A DNA stretch of 64,000 nt from assembly GCF_022919215.1 (NCBI RefSeq), contig NZ_CP095046.1, positions 5,198,501 through 5,262,500 on the forward strand. Direction: 5' to 3'. The stretch is from Hymenobacter cellulosilyticus. Lineage in GTDB: Bacteria; Bacteroidota; Bacteroidia; Cytophagales; Hymenobacteraceae. Of this stretch, positions 12,741 to 22,601 are shown piece by piece. A model generated the notes under the pieces. The model searched no databases, was not told the DNA's origin, and saw nothing but the letters and a program-made list of their open reading frames with translations. A program made the position numbers and the translations under genes. Each line of letters opens with the position of its first letter. The stretch's first letter is position 1.

Positions 12741-14404
12741 CTACCGATAGTTGGGGTTCTGGATAAACTCGGTCTTGTTGGTTACGGCATCCAGCTGGCG
12801 CTGCGGAATCGGCCGCACCAGGTGGTAGTCCTGAATGCTGGCGCCGGCTTCGGGGTTGTTTTTCTTTACCCGCTCCACCAGCTTGCCCGTGCGTTTCAAA
12901 TCAAACCAGCGCAGCTGCTCGCCGGCCAGCTCCCGGGCCCGCTCATCCAGGATGAAATCCAGGCTGAGGTCGGCGGCGGCAATGCGCATGTCGGCTACTT
13001 TGCCGGGCAGGGCAGCCCGTTCCCGCACCGCGTTGATCTGCTTGACGGCGTCGGCGGTATTGCCCAGCTTGAAGTTAGCTTCGGCCGCCATCAGGTACAC
13101 GTCGGCCAAGCGAATCACGTAGGCGTCGCGGGCGCTCTGCTCTTCCTGGGGCGTGGGCCGGGTGGGGTCGTCAAACTTGCGCAGGCACACGTACTGCAGG
13201 CGGTTCTTGCCCGTGCCGTTGGCATTGTAGATGTCGTTGACGTCGTAGATGCGGTACTTTTTGGCGTTGCGCACAGCTGTGGAAACCACTTTTTTAGTTG
13301 CCAGAATAGCCGTGTCGCCTACTGCCAGGGGTTTGGTGCCCGTCGTGACGGCCGTGTTGGCCAGCCACACCGTGCGGAAGGAAGCCGCGTAGCGCGAGTC
13401 CTTGGTCTCATCAAACAGGTTGAGCAGGAACTTGGTGGGCATGAAACGGTTGAACGGCCGGCCGTTGGCAATGTCGCGGCTCATGCCGGGCTGGTCGTCA
13501 TACTTCATCATCCACACCAGGTGGCCGTTGTTCCCCCGCGGGAGTGGCCGTCGGGGTAGAGGTTGGCATCCACCCGGTCGTTCAGGGTCAGGTCGCGGGA
13601 ATAATTCACGGCCCACACGATTTCCTTGTTTTCCAGGTTGCTCATCGACCACAAATCGGCGTAGCGGGGCTGCAGACTGAAGCTGTAGCCAGAAATAACC
13701 TTCTGGGCCAGCTCGGCAGCCTTTTGGTTGTCGCCCCGGGTCAGGTACATCTTAGCCAGGAAGGCCTCAGCGGCCGGCTTGGTCACGCGGCCGTACTCGG
13801 TGGCGACCTGGGGCGTGTTGGGCAGGTTGGCTACGGCAATAGCCAAGTCTTCGAAAATCTGCTTGTAGAACTCGTCCACCGGGGTGCGGTTGGCCGTTTT
13901 GACTGCGCCCAGGGTTTCGGCAGTGGTGAAGTGCACACCGCCCCAGCTTTCCACGATGTGCCAGTAGTAGAAGGCCCGCAGGAAGCGCAGCTCGCCTTCC
14001 CGGACTTTCTTCGTGGCGTCGCTCATACCCGACTGCCCTACCCGGCTGATGCCGGCGTTGCAGACGTTGATGCCGATGTAGAGCTTGCTCCACAGCGACT
14101 CCACGGCCCGGGAGCTGGATTGCAGCGTGGTGTAGTCGGTCAGGTCGGGGTTTACGTCGCCGGCCCCGCGCAGCCACAGGTCGGTGCCCATTTCCGACAT
14201 GCTGTAGCCGTCTTCCTTGCCGTACCACCAGCGGGTATAGGAGTAAGCGGCATTCACCAGATTGTCGAAGCCGGCCGGCGTGGTATACACCGATTCGGGT
14301 GTCAGGCCCGAGGGATTGTACTCTTCCAGCTGCTTTTCGCAGGAGGTAAGTCCGGCCAGCGCTACGGCCGCCAGGGTGCTATATATGTATTTCGAGAATT
14401 TCAT
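12741..14404 (-). CDS. susD: SusD/RagB-family glycan-binding lipoprotein (one-base frameshift)
   Basis: This is the outer-membrane nutrient-binding partner of the SusC transporter. The N-terminus is a lipoprotein signal (VALAGLTSC) followed by the SusD-typical LEEYNPSGLTPESVYTTPAG. TPR-like helices follow (FLRAFYYWHIVESWGGVHF, AEAFLAKMYLTRGDNQKA), and the C-terminal half ends with LDFILDERARELAGEQLRW and FIQNPNYR, both typical of the family. One G is missing in the run at 13533-13537. Restoring it joins DGHSRGG to NNGHLVWMMKYDD. susC lies 53 bases upstream on the same strand, so the two form an operon. Confidence 0.93.
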
Positions 14405-14457
14405 GAGGCTCGTCTTTGAGTATGACGCTTAATTTCTGACAACTAGCAACTTAACCC

Positions 14458-17435
14458 TTAGAATCCCAGGTTAATACCGGCCAGTACGACGCGGGGAATG
14501 GGCGTCGTGATGGGGCCGCCCGCTCGGGGTCGTAGTTGTCGATTTTGCTGACGGTGTACAGGTTCTTGCCCTGCACGTAGATGCGGGCCGAGCCCACGCC
14601 CACTTTCTCCAGCCAGCCCTTGGGCAGGTTGTAGCCCAGCGTTACGCCGCGCAGCTTGGCAAACGAACCCTCGCGGTACTGCAGCGTGGTGCCGTAGAGG
14701 CTGTTCTGCATCGTCGATTTCGAGAGGGCAGCGTCGGGGCGGGGGTACTCGTTGCTGGGGTTTTCGGGGGTCCAGTAGTTGTGCACGCCGCTGTTCTCAA
14801 TGCCCTGGGGGTCGAAGATCTGGGCGTACTCGTAGTTGATCATCTGGCCGATGCGGGCAAAGACCTGAAACGAGAGGTCGATGCCTTTGTAGCTGAAGTC
14901 GCTGTTGAAGCTGCCGCTCCACTTGGGCACGGCCGAGCCGAGCACGCGCCGGTCGTAGGCGGCCGAGATTTTGCCGTCCGGCACGCCGTCGGGACCCGAA
15001 ATATCTTTCACCTTAATCTGGCCGGGCTTCTGGCCGAAGGTTTTGGCTAGGTCGGCCTCGTCGTTTTGCCAGATGCCGATTTTCTCGTAGTCGTAGAACA
15101 CGCGCACGGGGTAGCCCACGAAACGGTTGTTGACCAAATCGTCGGCGCCACCCAACTCCAGGATGCGCTCCTGGTTTTTAAACCAGGTCACGCCCACGTT
15201 CCAGCGGAAGTCGGGCGTTTCTACGGCCAGGGCATTGATGCCTACTTCCACGCCCCGGTTGCGGGTTTGCCCGATGTTCTCGATGATGTTGCCACGGCCC
15301 GTGGTCGAGGGCAGGAAGTTGTCGAGCAGCAGGTCTTTGGTCATGGTCTCGTACACGTCGATGGAGCCCGTAACGCGGTTGCGGATCAGGCCGAAGTCCA
15401 GGCCGACGTTTTTGGTCCAGGAAATCTCCCAGCCCAGCTCGGTGTTGCCCACGCGCTTGTCGAAGCCATAGCCAGCGGCGCTGGTTTCGCCGAAGCTGTA
15501 GGGAATGCGCGTCAGCACGCTCTGCGATGAATACGGGTCCACGTCGTAGTTGCCGGCCTTACCGTAGCTCACGCGCAGTTTCAGGTCAGTTACGGGCGTT
15601 AGGCCTTTCATGAACTCCTCGTCGATGATGCGCCAGGCCACGGCGGCCGAGGGGAAGAAGGCAAAGTTGTTGCCCTGGTAGAGCTTAGAAGAGCCGTCTT
15701 CGCGGGCAGTCAGCGTGAGCAAGTAGCGGCTCTTGAAGCCGTACTGCACCCGGCCGGTGAGGGAGAGCAGCTTGCTGCGCGTCAGGTTGGTGTAGGGTGT
15801 CACAACCTGGGCGGCGTTGGCCAGGGCGTAATACTGCTGGTAAGGCACCGGAATACCGCGGCCCTGCGCCGTCGATTTTTCCAGGTTGAACGTCAGCAGC
15901 GAGGTGACGCCGGTGGCCGAAATGGAGTGGTCCCCGAAAGTCTTGTTGTAGTTCAGGATGTTTTCCCAGCTCCAGTTGGTTTCGAAGCCGGTGCCGTAGG
16001 AAGCCTGGTTGACTTGGCCGTTCCGGTCGATGGAGTACTGCCCCTGGTAGATGCCGGTGCGCTCATTCGACAGCGTCAAACCCACGTTGGAGCGCAGGTT
16101 CAGGTTGGGCAGAATCTGGTAGCTCACGTAGGCCGTCGAGAACGTGCGGGTCCGGCGGGTGTTGTTGGAATACGCGTCGGTCTGCTCGTCGGCCAGCGGG
16201 TTGAGGAAGGCCGCGTTGTTGGGGTAGTTTACGAAGTTGCCGTTGGCGTCGTAGGGCGTAAACAGCGGGTTGATTTTGTTGGCCAGGTTGGTAGGGTCGC
16301 GCCGGGCGTCGAGGTTGTAGTAGGTGAGCTGGTTTTGCAGGCCGATGCGCACCTTGTCGTTGATGGCCTGGTCGATGTTGGCTCGGAAGGAATAGCGGTT
16401 CAGCTTGTCGTTGCGGAACAAGCCCTGCTCGTTGTAGTAGTCGCCGGAGAGGTAAAACTTGGTTTTCTCCGAACCACCACCTACGCCAATCTGGTGCTCT
16501 TGCTGCACGCCGTTGCGCAGCAGCAGGTCGGCCCAGTCGGTGGTTGTGCCGTTGGCAATGGCCTGCAGTTCTAGCGGCGTGAAGATTTTCGAGTCGTCGG
16601 CGGGGCTGCTCCAGTTGCCGGTAGTGCGGTTGGCTTCCCGCTTCTGGGCCACGTACTCGGCCCCGTTGTTCACCTTGGGGTAGTATACCTTGTCGGTGAT
16701 GCCGTAGTAAGAGTTCAGGGAAATGGTGGTTTTGCCGGCCGCCCCTTTCTTAGTGGTCACGATGATAACGCCGTTGGCGCCCCGGGCCCCGTAGATGGCC
16801 GTGGAAGCGGCGTCTTTCAGCACTTCCATGCTCTGGATATCATTGGGGTTGATGTCCTGGATGGAGTTATACTGCACCCCGTCCACGATAAAGAGCGGAC
16901 CGTTGCTGGCCAGAATAGAGCGGTTGCCGCGCACGGCAATGTTGACGGCTCCCCCGGCCGAGCCGCCGGCGCTGGTGATATCCACGCCGGGCAGGCGGCC
17001 CTGCAGAGTTTCCATGACGTTGGCGGCCGGAATCTTCTTCAGGTCGGCTTCCTTCACCGACACGATGGCGCCCGTCACGTCACTTTTCTTCACCTCTCCG
17101 TAGCCGATTACCACCACTTCATCCAGAGCCTTCTGGTCGGTTTTGAGCCGAACTTTTACCGTATTGGAATTATCCACGGTCACCGTCTGAGCCAGGTAGC
17201 CTACGTAGCTGAGCACCAGTGTAGGCTCGGTGCCGGCGGGCAGGCTCAGCGAAAATCCCCCGTTGGCATCGGTACCGGTACCGATGGTGGTGCCTTTCAC
17301 CACTACTGTCACGCCGGGCAAGCCCTGGCCCGAGGCTTCATCAAGTACTTGTCCGGTGAGCTGCCGAGCCTGCTGGGCCCAGGCCTGCCCGGCTAGGCCG
17401 AGCAGCAGCACCATAAGTAGTAACCAGTTTTTCAT
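14458..17435 (-). CDS. susC: SusC/RagA-family TonB-linked outer membrane transporter (3'-end frameshift)
   Basis: The protein imports oligosaccharides or other large substrates through the outer membrane with TonB energy. A signal peptide (MKNWLLLMVLLLGLAGQAWA) precedes a carboxypeptidase-D-like domain (LTGQVLDEASGQGLPGVTVV), the SusC box ALDEVVVIGYG, a plug (FIVDGVQYNS, YGARGANGVIIVTTKKG) and a long barrel with an N-terminus-to-barrel length of about 990 residues. One base is missing near 14512-14520. With it restored the end reads RVVLAGINLGF, the usual aromatic barrel end, and the stop moves to 14458-14460. The substrate is unknown. Confidence 0.94.
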
Positions 17436-17764
17436 GAGGAAAGGGGTTGGGTGGAAAGTTAGATTTGTCGAAGAACCAACGGGCGTGAGTTAGCACGCAC
17501 CTCTCTCATAAGGTTGCCGTAATCAGCCAGAAACCACAGAATTAACTCGGATTATTTTATGCAAACGTTGTCGGGAACGTTGCCAAATAGGGTTTTTAGG
17601 TTGCTTGATGAGTAATTACTCACTCCCAGATGCTCGAATGGATGGCGAAAAGCACCAAAAAGCCTTACCCAAAGCCATATAATAATTGCACTATATAGAT
17701 AATACCTCCTCCACTGCTGCTAATCAGAGCTATACCCAACTCATTACCGCTGGCAGCCAACAAA
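17436..17764. other. Upstream region of susC
   Basis: This stretch holds no gene. It is AT-richer than its surroundings from 17530 to 17720. It should carry the susC promoter. Two AACGTT-centred boxes lie at 17561-17584 (separate entry). No clean TAnnTTTG box was found. Confidence 0.5.
17561..17584. promoter_or_regulatory. Two LacI-type operator-like boxes
   Basis: GCAAACGTTG and GGAACGTTGCC each centre on the palindrome AACGTT, 12 bases apart. LacI/PurR-family operators have this CG-centred form. They lie about 130 bases upstream of susC. No lacI-type gene is in the window, so the regulator would be elsewhere. Confidence 0.35.
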
Positions 17765-17793
17765 AAAGCCCGGCTGTCGGGCCGGGCTTTTAG
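17765..17793 (-). terminator. Terminator of the GHL10 gene
   Basis: AAAGCCCGGC pairs with GCCGGGCTTT around a 6-base loop. Read on the minus strand it is followed by TTT. It starts 17 bases after the stop at 17810. Confidence 0.85.
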
Positions 17794-17809
17794 AGCGGTA
17801 CAGATGCAC

Positions 17810-19563
17810 TCACTTTTTACCAAACAACCGGGCAAAAAAGCCGCGCTTCTTGGTTTTGACTTTCACTTTGGTCTCCGTTGCGGTTTCTGCGTCGGCCTGC
17901 ACTACCGCCGGACGGGGTGTGGGTACCGGCCGCGCCGGCGCAGGTGTAGCCGTCGGCGCGGCTGTGGGCGCTTGGGCCACGATGATTTCGGCCGCCTTGC
18001 CCTGGGTGGTCACCCGCACCGGAGTGCTTTCGTTGTGCAGCCGGTCCACGGCCGTGAGGTAGTAGGCGTAGTCGGTGCCGGGCGCGGCACTGGTATCGAC
18101 CAGCATGGGCGCGGTGCCGGGGTGGTTTTGCACCAGGGCCACGATGTTGCGCGGGTCGTCGGGAGTAGGCTGCTGGTCTTTGGTGAAGCGGTACACCACG
18201 AAGTAGCGGGCCACGTCCCCATCGGCCGCCACCGGGCCGGGCTGCCAGCTCAGGGTCGTAACAGCGCCGGCCCGGGTCAGCACCAGGTTCTGGGCTGGGC
18301 GGGGCGGCACGGCATCGAGCCAGGGCATGGTGGGTACCAGGGCTGGGTAGCGAAACAGATTCTGGCGCAGCGAGTCGCGGGTGTGCAGCGGGTTGGACAT
18401 CAGGGAGCGGGCACTGAAAAACACGCTGCCGCTGACTTCGGTGGGGTACGAGCGGTTGAGGCGCACCTGCCGCGGCAACTCGCGCGGGTTGCGCCAGGTC
18501 GTGTCGGAGCGGGTGTTTTCCAGCATGCGGTAAGCGCCCTGCCCGATGTAGAGGTGGCGGCCAAAGTGGTTGCGTGTCCACCACTCCAGCAGCGTGGCGT
18601 AGGGCACCAGCTTAAAGTTGGTGCTCCAATACAGCTGGGGCACGATGTAGTCAATCCAGCCTTCCTGCAGCCAGAGGCGGGAATCGGCGTAGAGGTTGGC
18701 GTAGCTGGGCTGCCCGGCCCGGGTGTCGGAGCCCTCGGGGTGGGCCGACTTGTTCATCCAGACGCCGAAGGGCGAAATGCCGAACTTCACCCAGCGCTTG
18801 GTGCCCTGAATCGTGTCGTGGAGACCGGCAATGAGCTTGTTCACGTTCTGCCGCCGCCAGTCGGCCAGCTTTAGGCTGTCGGGATTGTACTGCTTAAACG
18901 CCACCTCGTCATGGATTTTCAGGCCCGGCTCGGGGTACGGGTAGAAGTAGTCGTCGAAATGCACCCCGTCAATATCGTAGCGGCGCACCACGTCCAGAAT
19001 GACCTGGGTAATGTAGTTGCGGACTTCGGGCAAACCGGGATTGAAGAGCAGCTTGCCGCCGAAGCGCAAAAACCACTCGGGGTGCTGCTTAAACGGGTGG
19101 TTGGGAGCCAAGCGGCGCGTCACGGAGTCCATGCTGGCCCGGTAGGGATTAAACCAGGCGTGAAACTCCATGCCCCGGACGTGGGCTTCCTCAATCAGAA
19201 ACGGCAGTGGGTCGTAGGCCGGGCTGGGCGCCTTGCCCTGCTGCCCGGTCAGCCACTTGCTCCAGGGCTCCAGCTCACTCTGGTAAAAGGCGTCGGCGGC
19301 GGGCCGCACCTGCACAAACACGGCGTTGATGCCATTGCGCTGCTGCACATCCAGAATGCGGCGGTACTCGCGGCGCTGCTGCTCGGGGTGAGGGTGCGGC
19401 TGCTGGGCCAGTCAATATTCTCCACGGTGGCAATCCAGACCCCGCGCAGCTCACGCTTGGGCGGCCCGTCCTGGGCCCGGAGCGGCCGGCCGAAGCCGAG
19501 CAGAATCAAGAAGAAAGCAATCCAAAAAGCAGTGGGGCGGCCAGCGGCAAACAGTCGGAACAT
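17810..19563 (-). CDS. GHL10 / DigH-type glycoside hydrolase-like protein (one-base frameshift)
   Basis: The start ATG at 19563 gives a signal peptide (about residues 1-31). RELRGVWIATVENIDWPS is the family's first strand, followed (across the break) by NAVFVQVRPAADAFY, a TIM-barrel core with DGVHFDDYFYPYP (likely acidic catalytic residues), and KFGISPFGVW. Relatives cleave denuded peptidoglycan glycans at the divisome. A fibronectin-III-like domain (about TTLSWQPGPVAADGDV) and an Ala/Pro tail ending KKRGFFARLFGKK follow; this basic tail is unusual. One C is missing at 19385-19388 (ACCCCGAGCAG). The gene has its own terminator, so it is separate from susC. Confidence 0.85.
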
Positions 19564-19725
19564 CAGCACAGAAACGGAGAAAACGTCTGCAAATTACGCA
19601 CCCCGTAGCCGCCCGCCGCAGTTGCCCTGCTAAAATCGGGCGCTGAAGCTGAATTGCCGGCGCAGCATTTGCAGAAAACCCGGCTCATCCCTTTAAATGC
19701 ACCCTTTGGCCCGCATGGGGTTATG

Positions 19726-20472
19726 TTAGAGCTGTATGCCGAAATACTGCCGCAGGGCTTGGTTAAACTCCGCCGGGCCGGCAAGCTCGGTTTCGGTCAG
19801 CTTCTCCCCTTCTTTTAGCCGAAGGGTGTTGCCGGTAATCGTGATTCGCCCGCTGGGAGTGGCCAGGGAGCACAGGCGCTTTTGGGTGAAGTGCGACGCC
19901 GGGCTGGTTTGGTGAAAGTGGCACATTCCGGCAAATTCAGTTAGCTCCCGCGGCGTTTCACTGAACAGGTATTCGGGCCGAAAGTCCGTGCCGTCGAACT
20001 TTTGCACCAGCAGATACTGCTCATCGTGGCGGATCAGCCGGAACCGGCCACGCGGGTCGGTTTGCTCCTCGTCGAGCCGGAGCGCCAGCGGACCCAGGCT
20101 AAACTCGCCGAAACCTACATCGACCAGGTAATCGGTGCCGGCCAGGGTGACGATGCAGGCCATATGGTCGAATTCGGGCCCAAATCCGTTTTTGGCGCTG
20201 TGCACCCGGCCCGAAATCAGCTTGACCTCAAAGCCCAGGGCCCGCAAGAGTTTGGCAAAAGCGCCGTTGAGCTCGTAGCAAAACCCGCCGCGCCGCTGCT
20301 CCACCACTTTGGCGTAGCTGCCGCCCAGCTCGATTGGGCGGCTTTGGTGAATGTCCAGGTTTTCGAAAGGCACCCGGAATAAGTGGGCCGCCTGCAAGTC
20401 CCGCAGGGTTGGCAAACTCACGCTGGTTGCTCCAGCATACTGTAGGCGGTCCAGATACGGCTGCGGATTCAT
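19726..20472 (-). CDS. nat: Arylamine N-acetyltransferase
   Basis: The enzyme moves acetyl from acetyl-CoA to arylamines or hydrazines. With the ATG at 20472 the protein has 248 residues and the catalytic triad falls at C65 (RRGGFCYELN), H103 (EFDHMACIV) and D118 (YLVDVGFG), nearly the family's usual numbering. The start at 20574 would add 34 residues unlike any NAT, so it was rejected. PFENLDIH is the conserved N-terminal motif. No operon partner is evident. Its natural role in bacteria is often unclear. Confidence 0.93.
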   Translation of the reverse strand: MNPQPYLDRLQYAGATSVSLPTLRDLQAAHLFRVPFENLDIHQSRPIELGGSYAKVVEQRRGGFCYELNGAFAKLLRALGFEVKLISGRVHSAKNGFGPEFDHMACIVTLAGTDYLVDVGFGEFSLGPLALRLDEEQTDPRGRFRLIRHDEQYLLVQKFDGTDFRPEYLFSETPRELTEFAGMCHFHQTSPASHFTQKRLCSLATPSGRITITGNTLRLKEGEKLTETELAGPAEFNQALRQYFGIQL

Positions 20473-20575
20473 GGCAAGAAGGCGGAAAGTGAAGCGGGCC
20501 AATATAAGGCCGGGCACGGCTTCCCATTCAACCGCGGATTCGGAAACTACCGAAGCCCGGCCGAACCCGCGCATA

Positions 20576-20621
20576 AAAAAACGCCGCTCCGGCTGCGAGC
20601 AGCGGCGGAGCGGCGTTTTTC
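20576..20621 (-). terminator. Terminator of the 95-residue protein gene
   Basis: AAAAACGCCGCTCC (20577-20590) pairs with GGAGCGGCGTTTTT (20607-20620). It lies 27 bases after the minus-strand stop at 20648. Confidence 0.88.
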
Positions 20622-20647
20622 AAACGTATTGTGGAGGCCGAAAAGGC

Positions 20648-20935
20648 TTAGTTGTGGTTTTTGCGGGTATCGGCTTCGTCTTTGTTGCCGCCTTCCATGC
20701 CGTTGGTCTGGCTGGCGTCGCCGTACTCGCCGCGGATACCGTCACCGTTGCCCATGTTGCTCTGGGTGCTGGTGGTGGCATCATTTTGCTGGTCCTGCTC
20801 TTCCTGCTGGGCTTTCTGGGCGGCAGCAAAGGCCTCGTTCTTCGAGGTACCGTCCTGACCGTGGTTGGTGGTGCTTACGCGCTGAGCGCCGCTGTCTTCG
20901 GACGTATTGTTGGGGTTATTGGGTTTGTTCGACAT
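20648..20935 (-). CDS. Small hydrophilic disordered protein
   Basis: The 95-residue protein has no signal peptide and no hydrophobic core. It is rich in Asn, Gln, Gly, Asp, Lys and Thr (MSNKPNNPNNTSEDSG), so it should be intrinsically disordered. It shares RVST followed by a DG-rich stretch with the protein at 21006-21317, and both genes lie in the same orientation with 70 bases between them. A strong terminator follows. I do not recognise a family. Such proteins can be stress-protective hydrophilins, but that is a guess. Confidence 0.65.
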   Translation of the reverse strand: MSNKPNNPNNTSEDSGAQRVSTTNHGQDGTSKNEAFAAAQKAQQEEQDQQNDATTSTQSNMGNGDGIRGEYGDASQTNGMEGGNKDEADTRKNHN

Positions 20936-21005
20936 GATGAGAATAGATTAGGTGGGGTGGAAAGAAGAAGCCAGTATAGCCTCAGGTAAAAAGATGGGCC
21001 GGGTG

Positions 21006-21317
21006 CTACAGCTGCGGCACCTGCCCGGTTTCGCCGCCCGATACGCCGGTGCCGGCCGAAGTGGAACTGCCGCCCACGTCGCCGTCGGCCGCGTTGCCGG
21101 GCTGGTCGTAGTTGGGGCCGGTGCTTACGCGCTTGCCCTTGATTTCGTGGCCGCCTTCAGTGCCGCCGCTGCCGGAGTTGTCGTCGGCATTAAGGCCGCG
21201 TAGGGCCTCGGTGGTACCGGGCGCCTGCCGGCCCTCGGGCTGGCGCTGCTCCGACTGCGAAGTACTGGCCTGCTGAATGTTGCGGCCGTCAGTGGGTATT
21301 TCCTCAGGATCTTGCAT
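21006..21317 (-). CDS. Small hydrophilic disordered protein, relative of the 20648 gene
   Basis: The 103-residue protein (MQDPEEIPTDGRNIQQAS) is hydrophilic, Gly-, Ser-, Glu- and Gln-rich, and has no Cys or signal peptide. KGKRVSTGPNYDQPGNAADG echoes QRVSTTNHGQDGTS in its downstream neighbour. It may be co-transcribed with it. No family is recognised. Confidence 0.6.
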   Translation of the reverse strand: MQDPEEIPTDGRNIQQASTSQSEQRQPEGRQAPGTTEALRGLNADDNSGSGGTEGGHEIKGKRVSTGPNYDQPGNAADGDVGGSSTSAGTGVSGGETGQVPQL

Positions 21318-21471
21318 GAGCTGGTGGGGCTAGTTGGGAAAGCACCGCCGCGGGGCCGTGCCTTGGTCTATACGCCGATGGGCCGGGCTGGTTTAAGGCC
21401 GGCCGCTGGTTTTGCCCGCGGTTTTTACCAACTTACGGGTTGATACGTGCTCGTATAGTTCAGCTTCGCTC

Positions 21472-22542
21472 ATGTCTGCCCCGCTTTCTCCGAACTCTGA
21501 TTTCCTGCTTTCCAAAACCGACGCGGAGCTGCTGTACCTGGTACAGAACCCGGGCTTTTACCATGCCGATCTAATCGTCCGGGCCCGGCACGAGCTAAGC
21601 CGCCGGGGCATCTCGGTAACTCCGCCGCCCCCACCGGCCACCGCCGGCGCCGCGGAGGCTTCCTACGAAGAAGCCCCGGCCCGCAACTGGCTGGTGCCGG
21701 CCTTGGGCGCGGGCCTGGTACTGGCCGCAGCCGGCCTGTTCTTCTGGCCCACGGCGCCCCAGCCGCCGGCGCCGGCCAAGCCGAAGCCGGCGCAGCTGGT
21801 AGCGGTGGCCACGCATATGCTACCCTCGTTCGACTCGCTGACCACCGTGCAGCTGCAAACCATGCCTACTACCCTGCCCGCTGCCGAGCGGGCCGATACC
21901 ACCGCCCAGCGCAAGTTCCTGATTCTGGCCCGCCGTTTCTGGGAAGCCGAAAATCAGTCGAGCTACCTGTTCGACCAGGTGGTAGCCGAAAAAACCGACG
22001 CTACCTTTCCCGGCCACGTGGACATAGCCCTCGACAAGTGGCGGCGGCTGACCAGTGCCCTCGTGTACAGCCACCGTCTGCAGCCCACCATGCTGCGGGA
22101 GCTCAGCCAGATGCATCACGTGGCTACTATTCGGGTGACGACCCTGGAAGCCCAGCGCAATGCCTACAAAGTGGGGGCCCCGGTGCTGAATGAGTATGCC
22201 ATGCTCATGAACGACTCGGTGCTGTACATGCGGCAGGCCTTGCTGGGCGTGCCAGTGGCGCAGCGCCTCAAGCCGGGCACCGTAACCAAGACCCACGCCC
22301 GGGTAGCGCCGGCCATGCAAATCCTAACCGAGCTGCCGCCTACCCGGCCCGGCCACAACCCGGTATACGTGCTGGACGGCGAGCTGCTGGCCAGCGACCC
22401 GCAAACCGGTGAGGCCCCAAGCCAGGTAACTCGCCTCGACCCCGCCGACATTGAGCGGGTGACGGTGCTGGGGCCCGAAATGGCGGTGCGCACGTTTGGG
22501 CCCCGGGCGCACTCCGGCGCCGTGATTGTGACTACCAAGTAA
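21472..22542 (+). CDS. Single-pass membrane protein with a C-terminal TonB-plug-like domain
   Basis: The ATG at 21472 gives MSAPLSPNSD and a 356-residue protein. Residues 10-45 hold a module (KTDAELLYLVQNPGFY..RARHELSRRG) that recurs in the next gene. One membrane helix follows (WLVPALGAGLVLAAAGLFFW), then a Pro/Ala linker, a helical region, and a C-terminal segment VYVLDGELLAS, LDPADIERVTVLGPEMAVR and HSGAVIVTTK. That segment copies the SusC plug pattern (DG..., DIE.V.VL..., G.I.VTTK) without any barrel. No enzymatic motif is seen. The upstream in-frame ATG at 21412 is less likely. Confidence 0.75.
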   Translation: MSAPLSPNSDFLLSKTDAELLYLVQNPGFYHADLIVRARHELSRRGISVTPPPPPATAGAAEASYEEAPARNWLVPALGAGLVLAAAGLFFWPTAPQPPAPAKPKPAQLVAVATHMLPSFDSLTTVQLQTMPTTLPAAERADTTAQRKFLILARRFWEAENQSSYLFDQVVAEKTDATFPGHVDIALDKWRRLTSALVYSHRLQPTMLRELSQMHHVATIRVTTLEAQRNAYKVGAPVLNEYAMLMNDSVLYMRQALLGVPVAQRLKPGTVTKTHARVAPAMQILTELPPTRPGHNPVYVLDGELLASDPQTGEAPSQVTRLDPADIERVTVLGPEMAVRTFGPRAHSGAVIVTTK

Positions 22543-22601
22543 AGGCTGACCCGGCCGAGGAAGAGCGCCGCCGCCAAACTTTTCCCGTTCTTCCGGCTTT
22601 T

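Noticed and set aside
14450..14520. Unusual SusC C-terminus ending in LTWDSKG
   Set aside because: It is a product of one missing base. The corrected end LAGINLGF is the normal barrel terminus.
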